Below, piece by piece: positions 29,262 to 38,855 of a stretch of 64,000 nt of DNA (positions within the stretch are counted from its first letter, which is position 1; each line of letters starts with the position of its first letter). The position numbers and the translations under genes were made by a program. The notes beneath the pieces were generated by a model. The model had not been told where the DNA came from, searched no databases, and worked only from the letters and a program-made list of their open reading frames with translations. This stretch comes from Sedimenticola sp. (GTDB lineage Bacteria > Pseudomonadota > Gammaproteobacteria > Chromatiales > Chromatiaceae): positions 1 through 64,000 of the forward strand of contig JALWMK010000162.1 in assembly GCA_027083925.1 (NCBI GenBank), read 5' to 3'.

Positions 29262-31105
29262 TGGCGCGCCCGAAAACCATGCGCACAGCCTTGCCGGGCA
29301 TTTTGCATTTTGTGCGGTATTTTGCTCCCGCCATCAAGGAGCACAAGGGAACCATCGGCGTGGCGATGATCGCCCTGTTCCTGCAGACCCTGTTCAGCTT
29401 GCTGGAACCCTGGCCGCTGAAGTTCGTCATCGACCTGATTACTGATTCACAGCAGGGCCGGACACAGGGGTTGTTGCCAGCGTTCATCATGGAACTGTCA
29501 ACCACGGAATTTCTCACCTTGCTGGCAATTGCACTGATCATCTTTGCTTCCTTGCGCGCCTTGTTTACCTACATCAGCACCATCGCTTTCGCACTGGTGG
29601 GACACCAGGTATTGATGCGGGTACGGGAACAGCTGTTCAAACACATGCAACGGCTTTCCCTTTCCTACCACTCCGAGGCGCGCAGTGGCGATCTGGTAAT
29701 GCGCCTGCTGAGTGATATCGGCATGATACGCGAGGTCACCGTCACCGCAATCCTGCCGTTGCTGGGCAACTTTCTGGTTCTGGCGGGCATGCTGGGGGTC
29801 ATGTTCTGGCTGAACTGGCAACTGACCCTGGTTGTGGTCACCATTATGCCCGCCCTGTTTTTCCTGACGCTGTTCAAGAGCCGCAAGATCCAGCAAGTTT
29901 CCCGCAAGAACCGCCAACGGGAAGGGGCCATGGCCGCTACTGCATCAGAAACCATTGGCGCTATCCAGACCGTGCAGTCCCTGTCACTGGAAGCGGCTTT
30001 TTCCAGCCATTTTTCCGCACAGAACAAGAAAAGCGTCAAGGAAGGCGTCAAGGCGAAACGGCTTGCCGCCAGTCTGGAGCGCTTAGTAGACGTGCAAGTC
30101 GCCATTGCCTTGGCGCTGGTGCTCTGGTTTGGCGCCCAGCATGTGCTCGAGGGCACGCTCAGCCCGGGAGAGTTGCTGATTTTCGTTTTCTACCTCAAGC
30201 GGGTTTTTCGCCCGCTGCGCGACTTTGCAAAATATACCTCACGACTCGCCAAGGCATCCGCCTCCGGGGAGCGCGTACTGGAGGTGCTGCAGCAGGAGCC
30301 GGACATCAAGGATCAACCCGGCGCCTCGGCTGCCCCCCCCTTTCGGGGAGACGTTTGTTTTCAGGACGTTCATTTCGGCTATATTGATGCACACCCGGTG
30401 CTCAAGGGCATTGATCTGGATATTCCGGCTGGAGAAACCCTCGCCATTGTCGGCGCTTCCGGAAGCGGCAAGACCACCTTGTCCAATCTGCTGTTACGCC
30501 TGTATGACCCCCAACAGGGCAGGGTGCTGATAGACGGGCAGGATGTCCGTGGCCTGACGCTGGCCTCACTACGCGAGCAAATGAGCGTGGTATTGCAAGA
30601 TGGCTTGCTGTTCTCCGGCACTATCCTGGAGAACATCGTTATCAGCCGGCCCAATGCCACACAAAAAGCTGTCGAAAAAGCGGCACGTATCGCCAACGCC
30701 CATGCCTTTATCGAACAGCTTCCCCAGGGATATCAAACCCCCGTGGGAGAGCGCGGCGTCACCTTGTCACAAGGGCAGCGGCAGCGCATCGCCATCGCCC
30801 GCGCCGCGCTGCAGGACACTCCCATCCTGATCCTGGACGAACCCACCACCGGGCTGGACAAGGACAATGAACATAAGGTCAGCCTGGCCTTGAAGCGGCT
30901 GGCACGAGGGCGAACCACCTTGTACATCACGCATCGGCTGGACGCCGCATTGCAGGCGGACCGGGTTGCCCTGTTCGCCCAGGGGCGCATTCTGGCCTGT
31001 ACCACACCGCACAAACTCATGGAAACCAATCAGTCCTTCATGGAGCTTTTCCAACTTCAGCAGAACGGCAGGGAGACCCAAACCAACAACGAGGGCGCCT
31101 CATGA
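29261..31105 (+). CDS. ABC transporter, fused permease-ATPase (MsbA-like)
   Basis: Walker A GASGSGKTT, signature LSQGQRQRIAIARA, Walker B ILILDEPTTGLD; N-terminal TM region. Confidence 0.9.
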   Translation: MARPKTMRTALPGILHFVRYFAPAIKEHKGTIGVAMIALFLQTLFSLLEPWPLKFVIDLITDSQQGRTQGLLPAFIMELSTTEFLTLLAIALIIFASLRALFTYISTIAFALVGHQVLMRVREQLFKHMQRLSLSYHSEARSGDLVMRLLSDIGMIREVTVTAILPLLGNFLVLAGMLGVMFWLNWQLTLVVVTIMPALFFLTLFKSRKIQQVSRKNRQREGAMAATASETIGAIQTVQSLSLEAAFSSHFSAQNKKSVKEGVKAKRLAASLERLVDVQVAIALALVLWFGAQHVLEGTLSPGELLIFVFYLKRVFRPLRDFAKYTSRLAKASASGERVLEVLQQEPDIKDQPGASAAPPFRGDVCFQDVHFGYIDAHPVLKGIDLDIPAGETLAIVGASGSGKTTLSNLLLRLYDPQQGRVLIDGQDVRGLTLASLREQMSVVLQDGLLFSGTILENIVISRPNATQKAVEKAARIANAHAFIEQLPQGYQTPVGERGVTLSQGQRQRIAIARAALQDTPILILDEPTTGLDKDNEHKVSLALKRLARGRTTLYITHRLDAALQADRVALFAQGRILACTTPHKLMETNQSFMELFQLQQNGRETQTNNEGAS

Positions 31106-33426
31106 CGCACGCCGATGGTTTATCGACCATGCCAATGGATAAACGCATCAAAGGCTGGAAGTATTTGCTGGATACGCGGCTACTGTTGCAAGAACTGCAA
31201 AGCGCCCTGCCTCAAATCAAAATCCAGTCAATCCAGAAACACTATATTCGCTACAAACCCGGCACCAGCCTTCTGGTGTGCTATCAAATGCAGACAGACA
31301 GTTGTCGTTATTCTCTTTACGCCAAATCCTATAACGCCAAGTATTCCAAGCTGCCCAACAGCGAGAAAAAGTATTTTGAAGCCATAGTTGGAGGCATTGG
31401 GCATCTGATTTTGCCCCGGAAAAATATCGAGATTTACCTGTCGCCCAATGATGCCCGTTTGCGTTCCATTCGGCGCCTGCAAAGCACGCACCGCAGATAC
31501 GTACTGCTCAAGCGGACGCTCCGGAACGGCTCCGGCAACAAGGATTTCCGCTTTGCCTCCATCAGGACGTTGCAGTACAAACCGGAACGACGCTATGTTG
31601 CCTGCCTGACCTTGCCGGAAGGACACAAGGCAGTACTCAAGGCCTACCGGCAACGAGCCTACAAACAAACACTTGCCCACATACAACAATTGGACGCCCT
31701 GGGTATTTCATACTTCCCGCCCCTGATTGGGCAGCACAAAGGATACGGCATATTGCTTTTCGAATGGCGCGAGGGAGAATTACTCACCGAGAGCTGGCTA
31801 CGCACCGATTTTGATACCTCCATACTGGAGAAACTGGCGCGGCAACTGGCCAGCTTTCATCGAGGAACATGGCGGCAAACCATCTCGCCACGCAAAAACG
31901 ACCTGCCGGCCATCGTAGAGGGCATGAAGTATCTTACACCCCGGCTATATGACACTGCCACCCGCCTGGTTGAGCAGCTGCAGCTGCAGCTGCAGCAAAT
32001 CCCCGACCTCAAGGCACGCTGCCATGGGGACTTCTATGCAAAACAGATTCTTTGTCATGAAAACAACCTGTACTGGCTGGACCTGGATGACATCTCCCTG
32101 GCGCACCCTGGCAGGGACATAGGAACATTCGTGGCTCACCTGCAATGGGATGTATTGCGCCACCGCCTGACGCCTCAGCAGGCGGCGCATTACGAACAGG
32201 TATTCATCCACGCCTATCAACGCCATGCAACACAGAAGCTGCCATCGCAACACCTGTACACCCTTGTCGCCCTGCATCTGTTCCAGTTGATCCATCATCC
32301 GTTTCGCAACTGCGAAACGCAATGGGTCGAGCAAACGGAAAAAATGCTGGCCTGCATCCAGAAATACCTGCAACAGGGGGTGCATCAGGAACCAAAGAAT
32401 ATCACCCGGGTCCATCCCCGGCATCCCCGTATCCACAACCCGTTTACACTGATAAAAGATGCCACTTTGCACCTCCTGCTCCAGCGGGCGCTTGATCCGG
32501 CACAGTGCATACGCTGGTTTAACAAATACCTTCCGGAACATTATATTCAGGCTGTGGAAGAAATTTCGGCACTACGATACAAACCAGGAAAGCGGCTTCT
32601 CCTGCGCTACGAACTCATGACTGCCAGCGGCAAACTAACCCTGATTGGAAAGATTCGGGCCAAGGGGCTGCACCGTTCGGCATTTCGTACCAACCAGCAG
32701 CTCTTTGAAAAACAGCATGCCCTGTCTGCCGACAAAGGCTGGCAGGTTCCACAACCACTGTGCATGATTCCCGAGTGCCAGATGTGGCTGCAGCGAGAGG
32801 TGCCCGGAAATGAATACACACAACTGCTCAGCGAAGGCACTGGAGGAGCCATGGCAGAGGCCATTGCCACAATGAGCTATAACCTGCACCACAGCGGCAT
32901 CCAGGTCAAAAAAGCACATGGCATGGCACAGGAACTGGAGGTTCTGAAACAGCAACTTTACAAAGTTGCGGAACGACACCCCCATTGGCAATCCGACATC
33001 CACAAGCTCTACACGCTACTGCAGCGATATTCACTTCCACTGCTGAACCGGCCCGCCCGCTGCATTCACCGGGACTTCTACCCCGACCAGATCATGGTGG
33101 ACAACCAGCAGCTTTATCTGCTGGATCTGGATTTGGCTTGCATGGGAGATCCCTGCCTGGATATTGGTAACTTTATCGCTCACATCCAGGAGCAGGCGCT
33201 ACGGGAAAAAGGTGATTTGCATGCCTACCAGAGCATTACAGAACGCATCTCCGGACATTATCTGCAACTGGCCGGACAACAGCCACAGGACGCAAAAGCC
33301 ATCGCCATCTATCAATTACTGAGCCTGGCCCGGCACATCGCCATCAGCCAGCGCCTGCCCGAACGCAGCCACCTGACACCCCTTTTACTGACAGCCACAC
33401 TTGAACAGGTACAAGCAGGACTATGA
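31102..33426 (+). CDS. tandem-domain APH-fold phosphotransferase family protein
   Basis: Two kinase-like halves: HGDFYAKQIL...WLDLDD and HRDFYPDQIM...LLDLDL; 4-bp overlaps with both neighbours. Confidence 0.8.
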   Translation: MTHADGLSTMPMDKRIKGWKYLLDTRLLLQELQSALPQIKIQSIQKHYIRYKPGTSLLVCYQMQTDSCRYSLYAKSYNAKYSKLPNSEKKYFEAIVGGIGHLILPRKNIEIYLSPNDARLRSIRRLQSTHRRYVLLKRTLRNGSGNKDFRFASIRTLQYKPERRYVACLTLPEGHKAVLKAYRQRAYKQTLAHIQQLDALGISYFPPLIGQHKGYGILLFEWREGELLTESWLRTDFDTSILEKLARQLASFHRGTWRQTISPRKNDLPAIVEGMKYLTPRLYDTATRLVEQLQLQLQQIPDLKARCHGDFYAKQILCHENNLYWLDLDDISLAHPGRDIGTFVAHLQWDVLRHRLTPQQAAHYEQVFIHAYQRHATQKLPSQHLYTLVALHLFQLIHHPFRNCETQWVEQTEKMLACIQKYLQQGVHQEPKNITRVHPRHPRIHNPFTLIKDATLHLLLQRALDPAQCIRWFNKYLPEHYIQAVEEISALRYKPGKRLLLRYELMTASGKLTLIGKIRAKGLHRSAFRTNQQLFEKQHALSADKGWQVPQPLCMIPECQMWLQREVPGNEYTQLLSEGTGGAMAEAIATMSYNLHHSGIQVKKAHGMAQELEVLKQQLYKVAERHPHWQSDIHKLYTLLQRYSLPLLNRPARCIHRDFYPDQIMVDNQQLYLLDLDLACMGDPCLDIGNFIAHIQEQALREKGDLHAYQSITERISGHYLQLAGQQPQDAKAIAIYQLLSLARHIAISQRLPERSHLTPLLLTATLEQVQAGL

Positions 33427-35171
33427 GTAACCCCTTGATTTTATTAACCCGGCAACCAAATATGTCGCCCTCAGCCGCCCTGTCTGCGCGGGTGGCAAGG
33501 CATCAACGCGCCGCTGTAGCCATTCTACAGCAAGTGTTGATAACGCAGTCCACCCGCGCAGACAGGACGGGTTTTCCTTTTAATATCAATTTGTTAGGCG
33601 CTTCAAACAGGGCGCGTCTCGGCGTTGCGGCTTTTGACAAGGGCTTGCCATTGCCTGCAAGCCGCGCCTTGATACGCCCCCTGTTTGAAGCACTGAGGGC
33701 GACATATTTGGTTGCCGGGTTAATACCAAGACGAACAGTAACAGCCTGTGGAACCTTGTTACTTGCACTGGTGCCCTTGCTCGCTCTCGCCCAGGATGCA
33801 CAGCAAACCAATGCCAGCAATAACCAGATCATCATCAGCAACCCCGACGACTCCCGGCCAGACGACCAGTTCGCCATACAGGTATTCGGGCGCGACCTGA
33901 TCATTGGGGGAGAATATGAAATCCGTGCCGAACAACGGGGCAACTATGCCCTCAGCGATACAGACAACGACCGGGAAACCTACCGGCAGAAACTGGAGCT
34001 GGAGTTTCGCTACAATATCAGTTCCCAGGTAAAAGCCCTGCTGGAAACCAAACTGATTTCCTCTGCCGATCATCGCGCAGACCGCAGCAGTCATCTCGAC
34101 ACCCTGGAACGAGGGGAAAGCTGGCTGGATGTCAGCCGCCCCCTGGGCAGCCAAAGCACCCTCGGCCTGCGTATCGGCAGACAGAATTTTGCCGAAGAAC
34201 GCGAATGGTGGTGGGATGAAGACCTGGATGCAGTGCGCCTCTACTATGCCTCTCCACAGCTCAATCTCGAACTGGGTCTGGCCGAAGAACTTGGCGGCAA
34301 AGCCACCAACCAGCCCCTGCCGGAAAACAAAAAGGACATCCAACGTGTGCTGGCACATCTGACCTGGGAATACAGCAAAGGTCACAAGCTGGAACTGTTC
34401 AGCCTCTATCACGACGACCGCTCCTCCACGCCTGAGGTTGGCGATCAGCTCGCCGCAGACAAGGAAGACACATCCGATGCTCGCCTCATCTGGTACGGCA
34501 TTCGGGCACATGGCAAAGACAAGATCAAAGGGCTTGGGAAAATCCGCTACTGGGTGGATCTGGGTGCGGTGAAAGGCAAAGAAGATCTGCTGGATTTCGA
34601 TGATATTTCCGCACGGCGCGTTGAAGTCACCGATGCCGCCCGGAAGAATGTAAAAGGCAGCGCCTTCGACATCGGCGTTACGCTGAAAAGCAAATTGCCA
34701 GGACGCCCATCGTTTACGCTAAGCTTTGCCCAAGGTTCTGGCGACAGTAACCCAGACGACGGTACCGACCGCACCTTCCGGCAAACCGGGCTGAACGACA
34801 ACAACAGCAAATTCAGCGGCGTAGACAGCTTTCGCTACTACGGCGAATTGCTCCGGCCACAACTGTCCAATATCCGCATCAGCACCGCCAGTCTTGGCTA
34901 TCCGCTGTTTCGCGATAGCTCCATTGAAATCCTCTACCACCGTTACCACCAGATTGACGCCAGCGACCGACTCAGCAGCCGCCTGCGCATCAAACCCGAT
35001 GGACTTCAAACTCATCTTGGCGATGAAATTGACGTCGTACTGGGGCTGGAGGAGTGGAAAAAACTGGAGCTGGAACTGGTCGGTTCGGTGTTTCGCGCCG
35101 GAGATGCGTTTGCAGATCGTGAAGGCGATCTGTCGTATTTCATCAACCTGAAAGTCAACTACAATTTCTAA
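33423..35171 (+). CDS. outer-membrane beta-barrel, AlgE-like alginate-export family; 5' region contains in-frame repeat insertion
   Basis: Signal peptide-like RRTVTACGTLLLALVPLLALAQ lies after the repeat; GLRIGRQNFAEEREWWWDEDLDAVRLYY pattern; ATGA overlap with upstream gene. Confidence 0.75.
   Translation: MSNPLILLTRQPNMSPSAALSARVARHQRAAVAILQQVLITQSTRADRTGFPFNINLLGASNRARLGVAAFDKGLPLPASRALIRPLFEALRATYLVAGLIPRRTVTACGTLLLALVPLLALAQDAQQTNASNNQIIISNPDDSRPDDQFAIQVFGRDLIIGGEYEIRAEQRGNYALSDTDNDRETYRQKLELEFRYNISSQVKALLETKLISSADHRADRSSHLDTLERGESWLDVSRPLGSQSTLGLRIGRQNFAEEREWWWDEDLDAVRLYYASPQLNLELGLAEELGGKATNQPLPENKKDIQRVLAHLTWEYSKGHKLELFSLYHDDRSSTPEVGDQLAADKEDTSDARLIWYGIRAHGKDKIKGLGKIRYWVDLGAVKGKEDLLDFDDISARRVEVTDAARKNVKGSAFDIGVTLKSKLPGRPSFTLSFAQGSGDSNPDDGTDRTFRQTGLNDNNSKFSGVDSFRYYGELLRPQLSNIRISTASLGYPLFRDSSIEILYHRYHQIDASDRLSSRLRIKPDGLQTHLGDEIDVVLGLEEWKKLELELVGSVFRAGDAFADREGDLSYFINLKVNYNF
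33446..33721. repeat. family 1 element, copy 4, complete (276 bp, domains A and B)
   Basis: TIRs aacccggcaaccaaatatgtcgccctcag (33446-33474) and ctgagggcgacatatttggttgccgggtt (33693-33721), perfect inverted repeats; domain B hairpin 33480-33565. Confidence 0.9.
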
Positions 35172-35216
35172 CCTGCGTATTTCGCCAGAATACCTGGGTT
35201 ACTGGAGGATTGCACA

Positions 35217-36554
35217 TTGAAAATTAGCGTATACGGCACCGGCTATGTAGGATTGGTAACAGGGGCCTGTTTTTCTGAGATGGGCAATACAGTAACCTGC
35301 ATGGACATTGACGAATCAAAAATCGAGGGGCTGAAAAAAGGCATACTCCCGATTTATGAACCTGGGCTGGAGCAACTGGTGCAGGAAAACCACAGGGAAG
35401 AACGGCTGAAGTTTACAGCTTCCATAAAGGTCGCGGCAGCCAACTCCAGCTGTCATTTTATCGCTGTGGGCACCCCCCCCAGAGAAGATGGTTCAGCGGA
35501 TCTGCTGCACGTTCTGGAAGTTGCGGGGCAAATCGGTCAGCACCTGCAAAAAAAGTACAATGTGATCGTAAACAAATCAACGGTTCCGGTTGGCACAGCA
35601 GAAAAAGTTACCAGAATCATCCGGGACAAGCTGGATAACCGGGGCATTTCCGGCATTGAGTTTGATGTGGTCAGCAATCCGGAGTTCCTTAAAGAAGGGA
35701 CGGCCATAACCGACTTTATGCACCCCGACAGGGTTGTTATTGGGACCAACAGCAGCAGGGCGGAAAAAATCATGCATGGGCTCTATTCTTCTTTCACCCG
35801 CGTCCATGACAGAGTCATGGCGATGGGCATACGCGAAGCCGAGATGACCAAGTACGCCGCCAATGCGATGTTAGCCACGAAAATATCCTACATCAACGAA
35901 ATCGCCTCTCTGTGTGAGGAACTTGACGTTGATGTGGAACAAGTGCGTGCAGGCATCGGTGCAGACAAACGCATTGGCTATCATTTTATTTATCCAGGTT
36001 GCGGTTATGGCGGCTCCTGTTTCCCAAAAGATATACGGGCGCTGCAAAGAATGGCCGCAGAGGTCGGCTTCACCCCCCATGTGCTCAATGCCGTGGAAAC
36101 CAGGAATGCAATACAGAAAGAAAGCCTTTTCAACAAAATCAGCGCCCATTTTGGCCATGATCTCCAGGGAAAAACCATAGCGCTGTGGGGCTTGTCCTTC
36201 AAGCCCGGCACGGACGACATGCGGGAAGCGCCATCCCTGGTGCTAATCCGCTCACTCCTGAAAGCCGGAGCATCCGTCCAGGCTCATGACCCTGTTGCAA
36301 ACCAAACTGCCAGAGAAGAGATGGACAAGCAGTGGATAACACAGCATCGCATCAGTTTTTTCGACCATCAGTATGATGCGCTGAACGGGGCTGATGCTCT
36401 GGCGCTCGTCACAGAATGGAAACCCTTTCGCAACCCGGACTATGAAATAGCCATGAATCGTTTGAACAGTCCCGTCATATTTGACGGGAGAAACCAGTAC
36501 AACCCGAAGCATTTGAAAGAAATGGGCTTCAGATACTACGGAATTGGCAGGTAA
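35217..36554 (+). CDS. UDP-glucose/GDP-mannose 6-dehydrogenase family
   Basis: MKISVYGTGYVGLVTGACFSEMGN; PGCGYGGSCFPKD active site; TTG start after GGAGG. Confidence 0.92.
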   Translation: MKISVYGTGYVGLVTGACFSEMGNTVTCMDIDESKIEGLKKGILPIYEPGLEQLVQENHREERLKFTASIKVAAANSSCHFIAVGTPPREDGSADLLHVLEVAGQIGQHLQKKYNVIVNKSTVPVGTAEKVTRIIRDKLDNRGISGIEFDVVSNPEFLKEGTAITDFMHPDRVVIGTNSSRAEKIMHGLYSSFTRVHDRVMAMGIREAEMTKYAANAMLATKISYINEIASLCEELDVDVEQVRAGIGADKRIGYHFIYPGCGYGGSCFPKDIRALQRMAAEVGFTPHVLNAVETRNAIQKESLFNKISAHFGHDLQGKTIALWGLSFKPGTDDMREAPSLVLIRSLLKAGASVQAHDPVANQTAREEMDKQWITQHRISFFDHQYDALNGADALALVTEWKPFRNPDYEIAMNRLNSPVIFDGRNQYNPKHLKEMGFRYYGIGR

Positions 36555-36563
36555 TAAAATACA

Positions 36564-36725
36564 ACCTGAATCCGTGGGTTCAGGGCGGATGCAGCGCGTA
36601 TGATATTGATTCCCCGGTGGGATCAAAAAATCCTGGCTTCACCCTCAGGTCAAGCGGGCAATTTTTGAACCGCCGGGGAACCTACAGCTTGCGCTATGCG
36701 CCGTCATGAAGCCACGGATTCAGGT
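36564..36725. repeat. 162-bp nested inverted repeat
   Basis: Arms acctgaatccgtgg (36564-36577) and ccacggattcaggt (36712-36725); inner arms ccccggtgg / ccgccgggg. Confidence 0.65.
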
Positions 36726-36966
36726 ACAAGACACCCTGTCGACACAGGAATGTGCTGAAGAGCCACCGGCTGACCACTCATAAACCCGGCCACCCTTTGC
36801 GCCGTATAACAATTTTCTCCATGCACATCAACCTTTTATTTAAAAAAACAATCCACAAACTCTTGTCCCCAAGCTCTTGCTTCTGGAGTAAAATTCACCA
36901 AAATCATTCCTTGTTTTCACTTAGGGGCTCCGGAGCCGGTTCCGGAATGTAGGGGGACGCAACCGC

Positions 36967-38532
36967 ATGGAACTCAAGAATATCAACCAAATAGAAACTG
37001 CTGCCCAATCCGGACGACCGGAGCTGTTCCGCCTGGGCGTTGGACTGATGTTCATCATCCTGATCATGATGTTCACCGGCTACCAGTTCACCGAAATCCA
37101 CAACGGCCTGATGCTGGTAGCGGCAGCGATGATTGGCGGCTACATGGCCATGAACATCGGTGCCAACGATGTGGCCAACAATGTGGGGCCCGCCGTAGGC
37201 TCACGCGCATTGACCCTGGGAGGTGCCATTTTCATGGCGGCCATCTTCGAGGCGGCGGGAGCACTCATTGCCGGCGGCGAAGTGGTAAGCACGATCAAGA
37301 AAGGCATCATTGACCCGGCGCTCATCAATGATTCTGACGTGTTCATCTGGGTCATGATGGCAGCATTGCTGGCTGCTGCGATATGGTTGAACATCGCCAC
37401 CGCCTTGGGCGCGCCTGTTTCGACCACCCACTCCATCGTTGGCGGCGTGCTGGGCGCGGGCATTGCCGCTGGCGGCCTGGGCATTGCCAACTGGGCAAAA
37501 ATGTCCACCATTGCCGCCAGTTGGGTAATCTCTCCTGTACTTGGCGGGCTGATTGCCGCAGCCTTCCTGTATCTGATCAAGCGCACTATCACTTACCGAA
37601 CCAACATGATCCAGGCATCCAACCGGATGGTGCCGGTACTGGTGGGGATCATGACCTGGGCCTTCAGTACTTATCTCATCATCAAGGGGCTGAAAAAAAT
37701 CTGGAAAACAGATTTTTTCAGCGCCCTGGGTATCGGCCTGATCATCGCTATTACCATCTTTGTTATTGTCAGGCCTTTGATCGCCAAGCAGTCGAGCAAA
37801 CTCGCCAACGAGAAAAGCAGCGTCAACAGGCTGTTTACCCTACCCCTGATTTTTGCAGCCGCACTATTGAGCTTCGCCCATGGCGCCAATGACGTGGCCA
37901 ATGCCGTCGGCCCCCTGGCCGCCATCAACGACGCCATCCTGCATGGCGGTATAGCAACCAAGGCTGCCATCCCGCTGTGGGTCATGATGGTGGGCGCCAT
38001 CGGTATCGCCATCGGCCTGGCGCTGTATGGCCCCAAGCTGATTCGCACCGTTGGCTCGGAAATCACCGAGCTGGATCAGATGCGCGCCTTCTCCATCGCC
38101 ATGGCCGCCTCCATCACTGTAATCATCGCCACCCAGATGGGGTTGCCAGTCAGTTCCACCCATATCGCTGTGGGCGCCGTATTTGGCGTGGGCTTTCTGC
38201 GGGAATTCATCAAGGCATCCTATGCCCGCATGATCGAGGATATCAAGACCCACCATGCCGGAGAGGATCACGAAGTTATCGAGGCATTTCTCAATGACTT
38301 CCGGCGGGCGTCCGTGGATGAAAAAGGCCGTATGCTGGCGGAGCTGAAAAAGCACAAAGCCAAGGCGGAGCTGACCAAGAAGGAACGCAAGGGACTGAAA
38401 AAAATCTATCACAAGGAACTGGTCAAACGATCCGCATTGATGAAGATTGCAGCCGCCTGGGTGGTTACCGTCCCTGCCTCCGGCCTGATGGCCGCCATGC
38501 TATTCTTTACCATCCGGGGCATGATGCTGTAA
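36967..38532 (+). CDS. PiT-family inorganic phosphate transporter
   Basis: NIGANDVANNVGPAVGS and AHGANDVANAVGPLAAI repeats. Confidence 0.92.
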   Translation: MELKNINQIETAAQSGRPELFRLGVGLMFIILIMMFTGYQFTEIHNGLMLVAAAMIGGYMAMNIGANDVANNVGPAVGSRALTLGGAIFMAAIFEAAGALIAGGEVVSTIKKGIIDPALINDSDVFIWVMMAALLAAAIWLNIATALGAPVSTTHSIVGGVLGAGIAAGGLGIANWAKMSTIAASWVISPVLGGLIAAAFLYLIKRTITYRTNMIQASNRMVPVLVGIMTWAFSTYLIIKGLKKIWKTDFFSALGIGLIIAITIFVIVRPLIAKQSSKLANEKSSVNRLFTLPLIFAAALLSFAHGANDVANAVGPLAAINDAILHGGIATKAAIPLWVMMVGAIGIAIGLALYGPKLIRTVGSEITELDQMRAFSIAMAASITVIIATQMGLPVSSTHIAVGAVFGVGFLREFIKASYARMIEDIKTHHAGEDHEVIEAFLNDFRRASVDEKGRMLAELKKHKAKAELTKKERKGLKKIYHKELVKRSALMKIAAAWVVTVPASGLMAAMLFFTIRGMML

Positions 38533-38855
38533 AAGCCCTCCGCACTCTAGCCACAGCTCCCCTATCGGCTCTCAAGGGACACCCTATTTCTCTTCCCGCT
38601 TTCTCTTTCCGCTCGTCAATCGAATTTCTTTATATGGATATTAGCCTGCCTGAGCAACCCATTTCGCGCTGTTCCAGGCCGCAAACCCTGTGGATGGACT
38701 CCAGCGCCAACGACCGCTTGACCAGTGGCTCCCTGGACGAAAAATAACCAACTGCATCACAGATTCTTCGCCAATCTTCGGCGTTAACAGCACCAAGCTC
38801 ACTGCAAAAAGCGCCAAAATGGACTATGATGCCCATGACGCTCGTCTGAGCAGCT

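Noticed and set aside
31102-33426. Aminoglycoside resistance gene
   Set aside because: APH fold only; tandem domains, substituted catalytic loop and glycan-export context argue against antibiotic modification.
33590-33605. GTTAGGC integron attC-like core in the repeat linker
   Set aside because: No integrase, no cassette array, and the element has its own long TIRs; the heptamer match alone is not specific.
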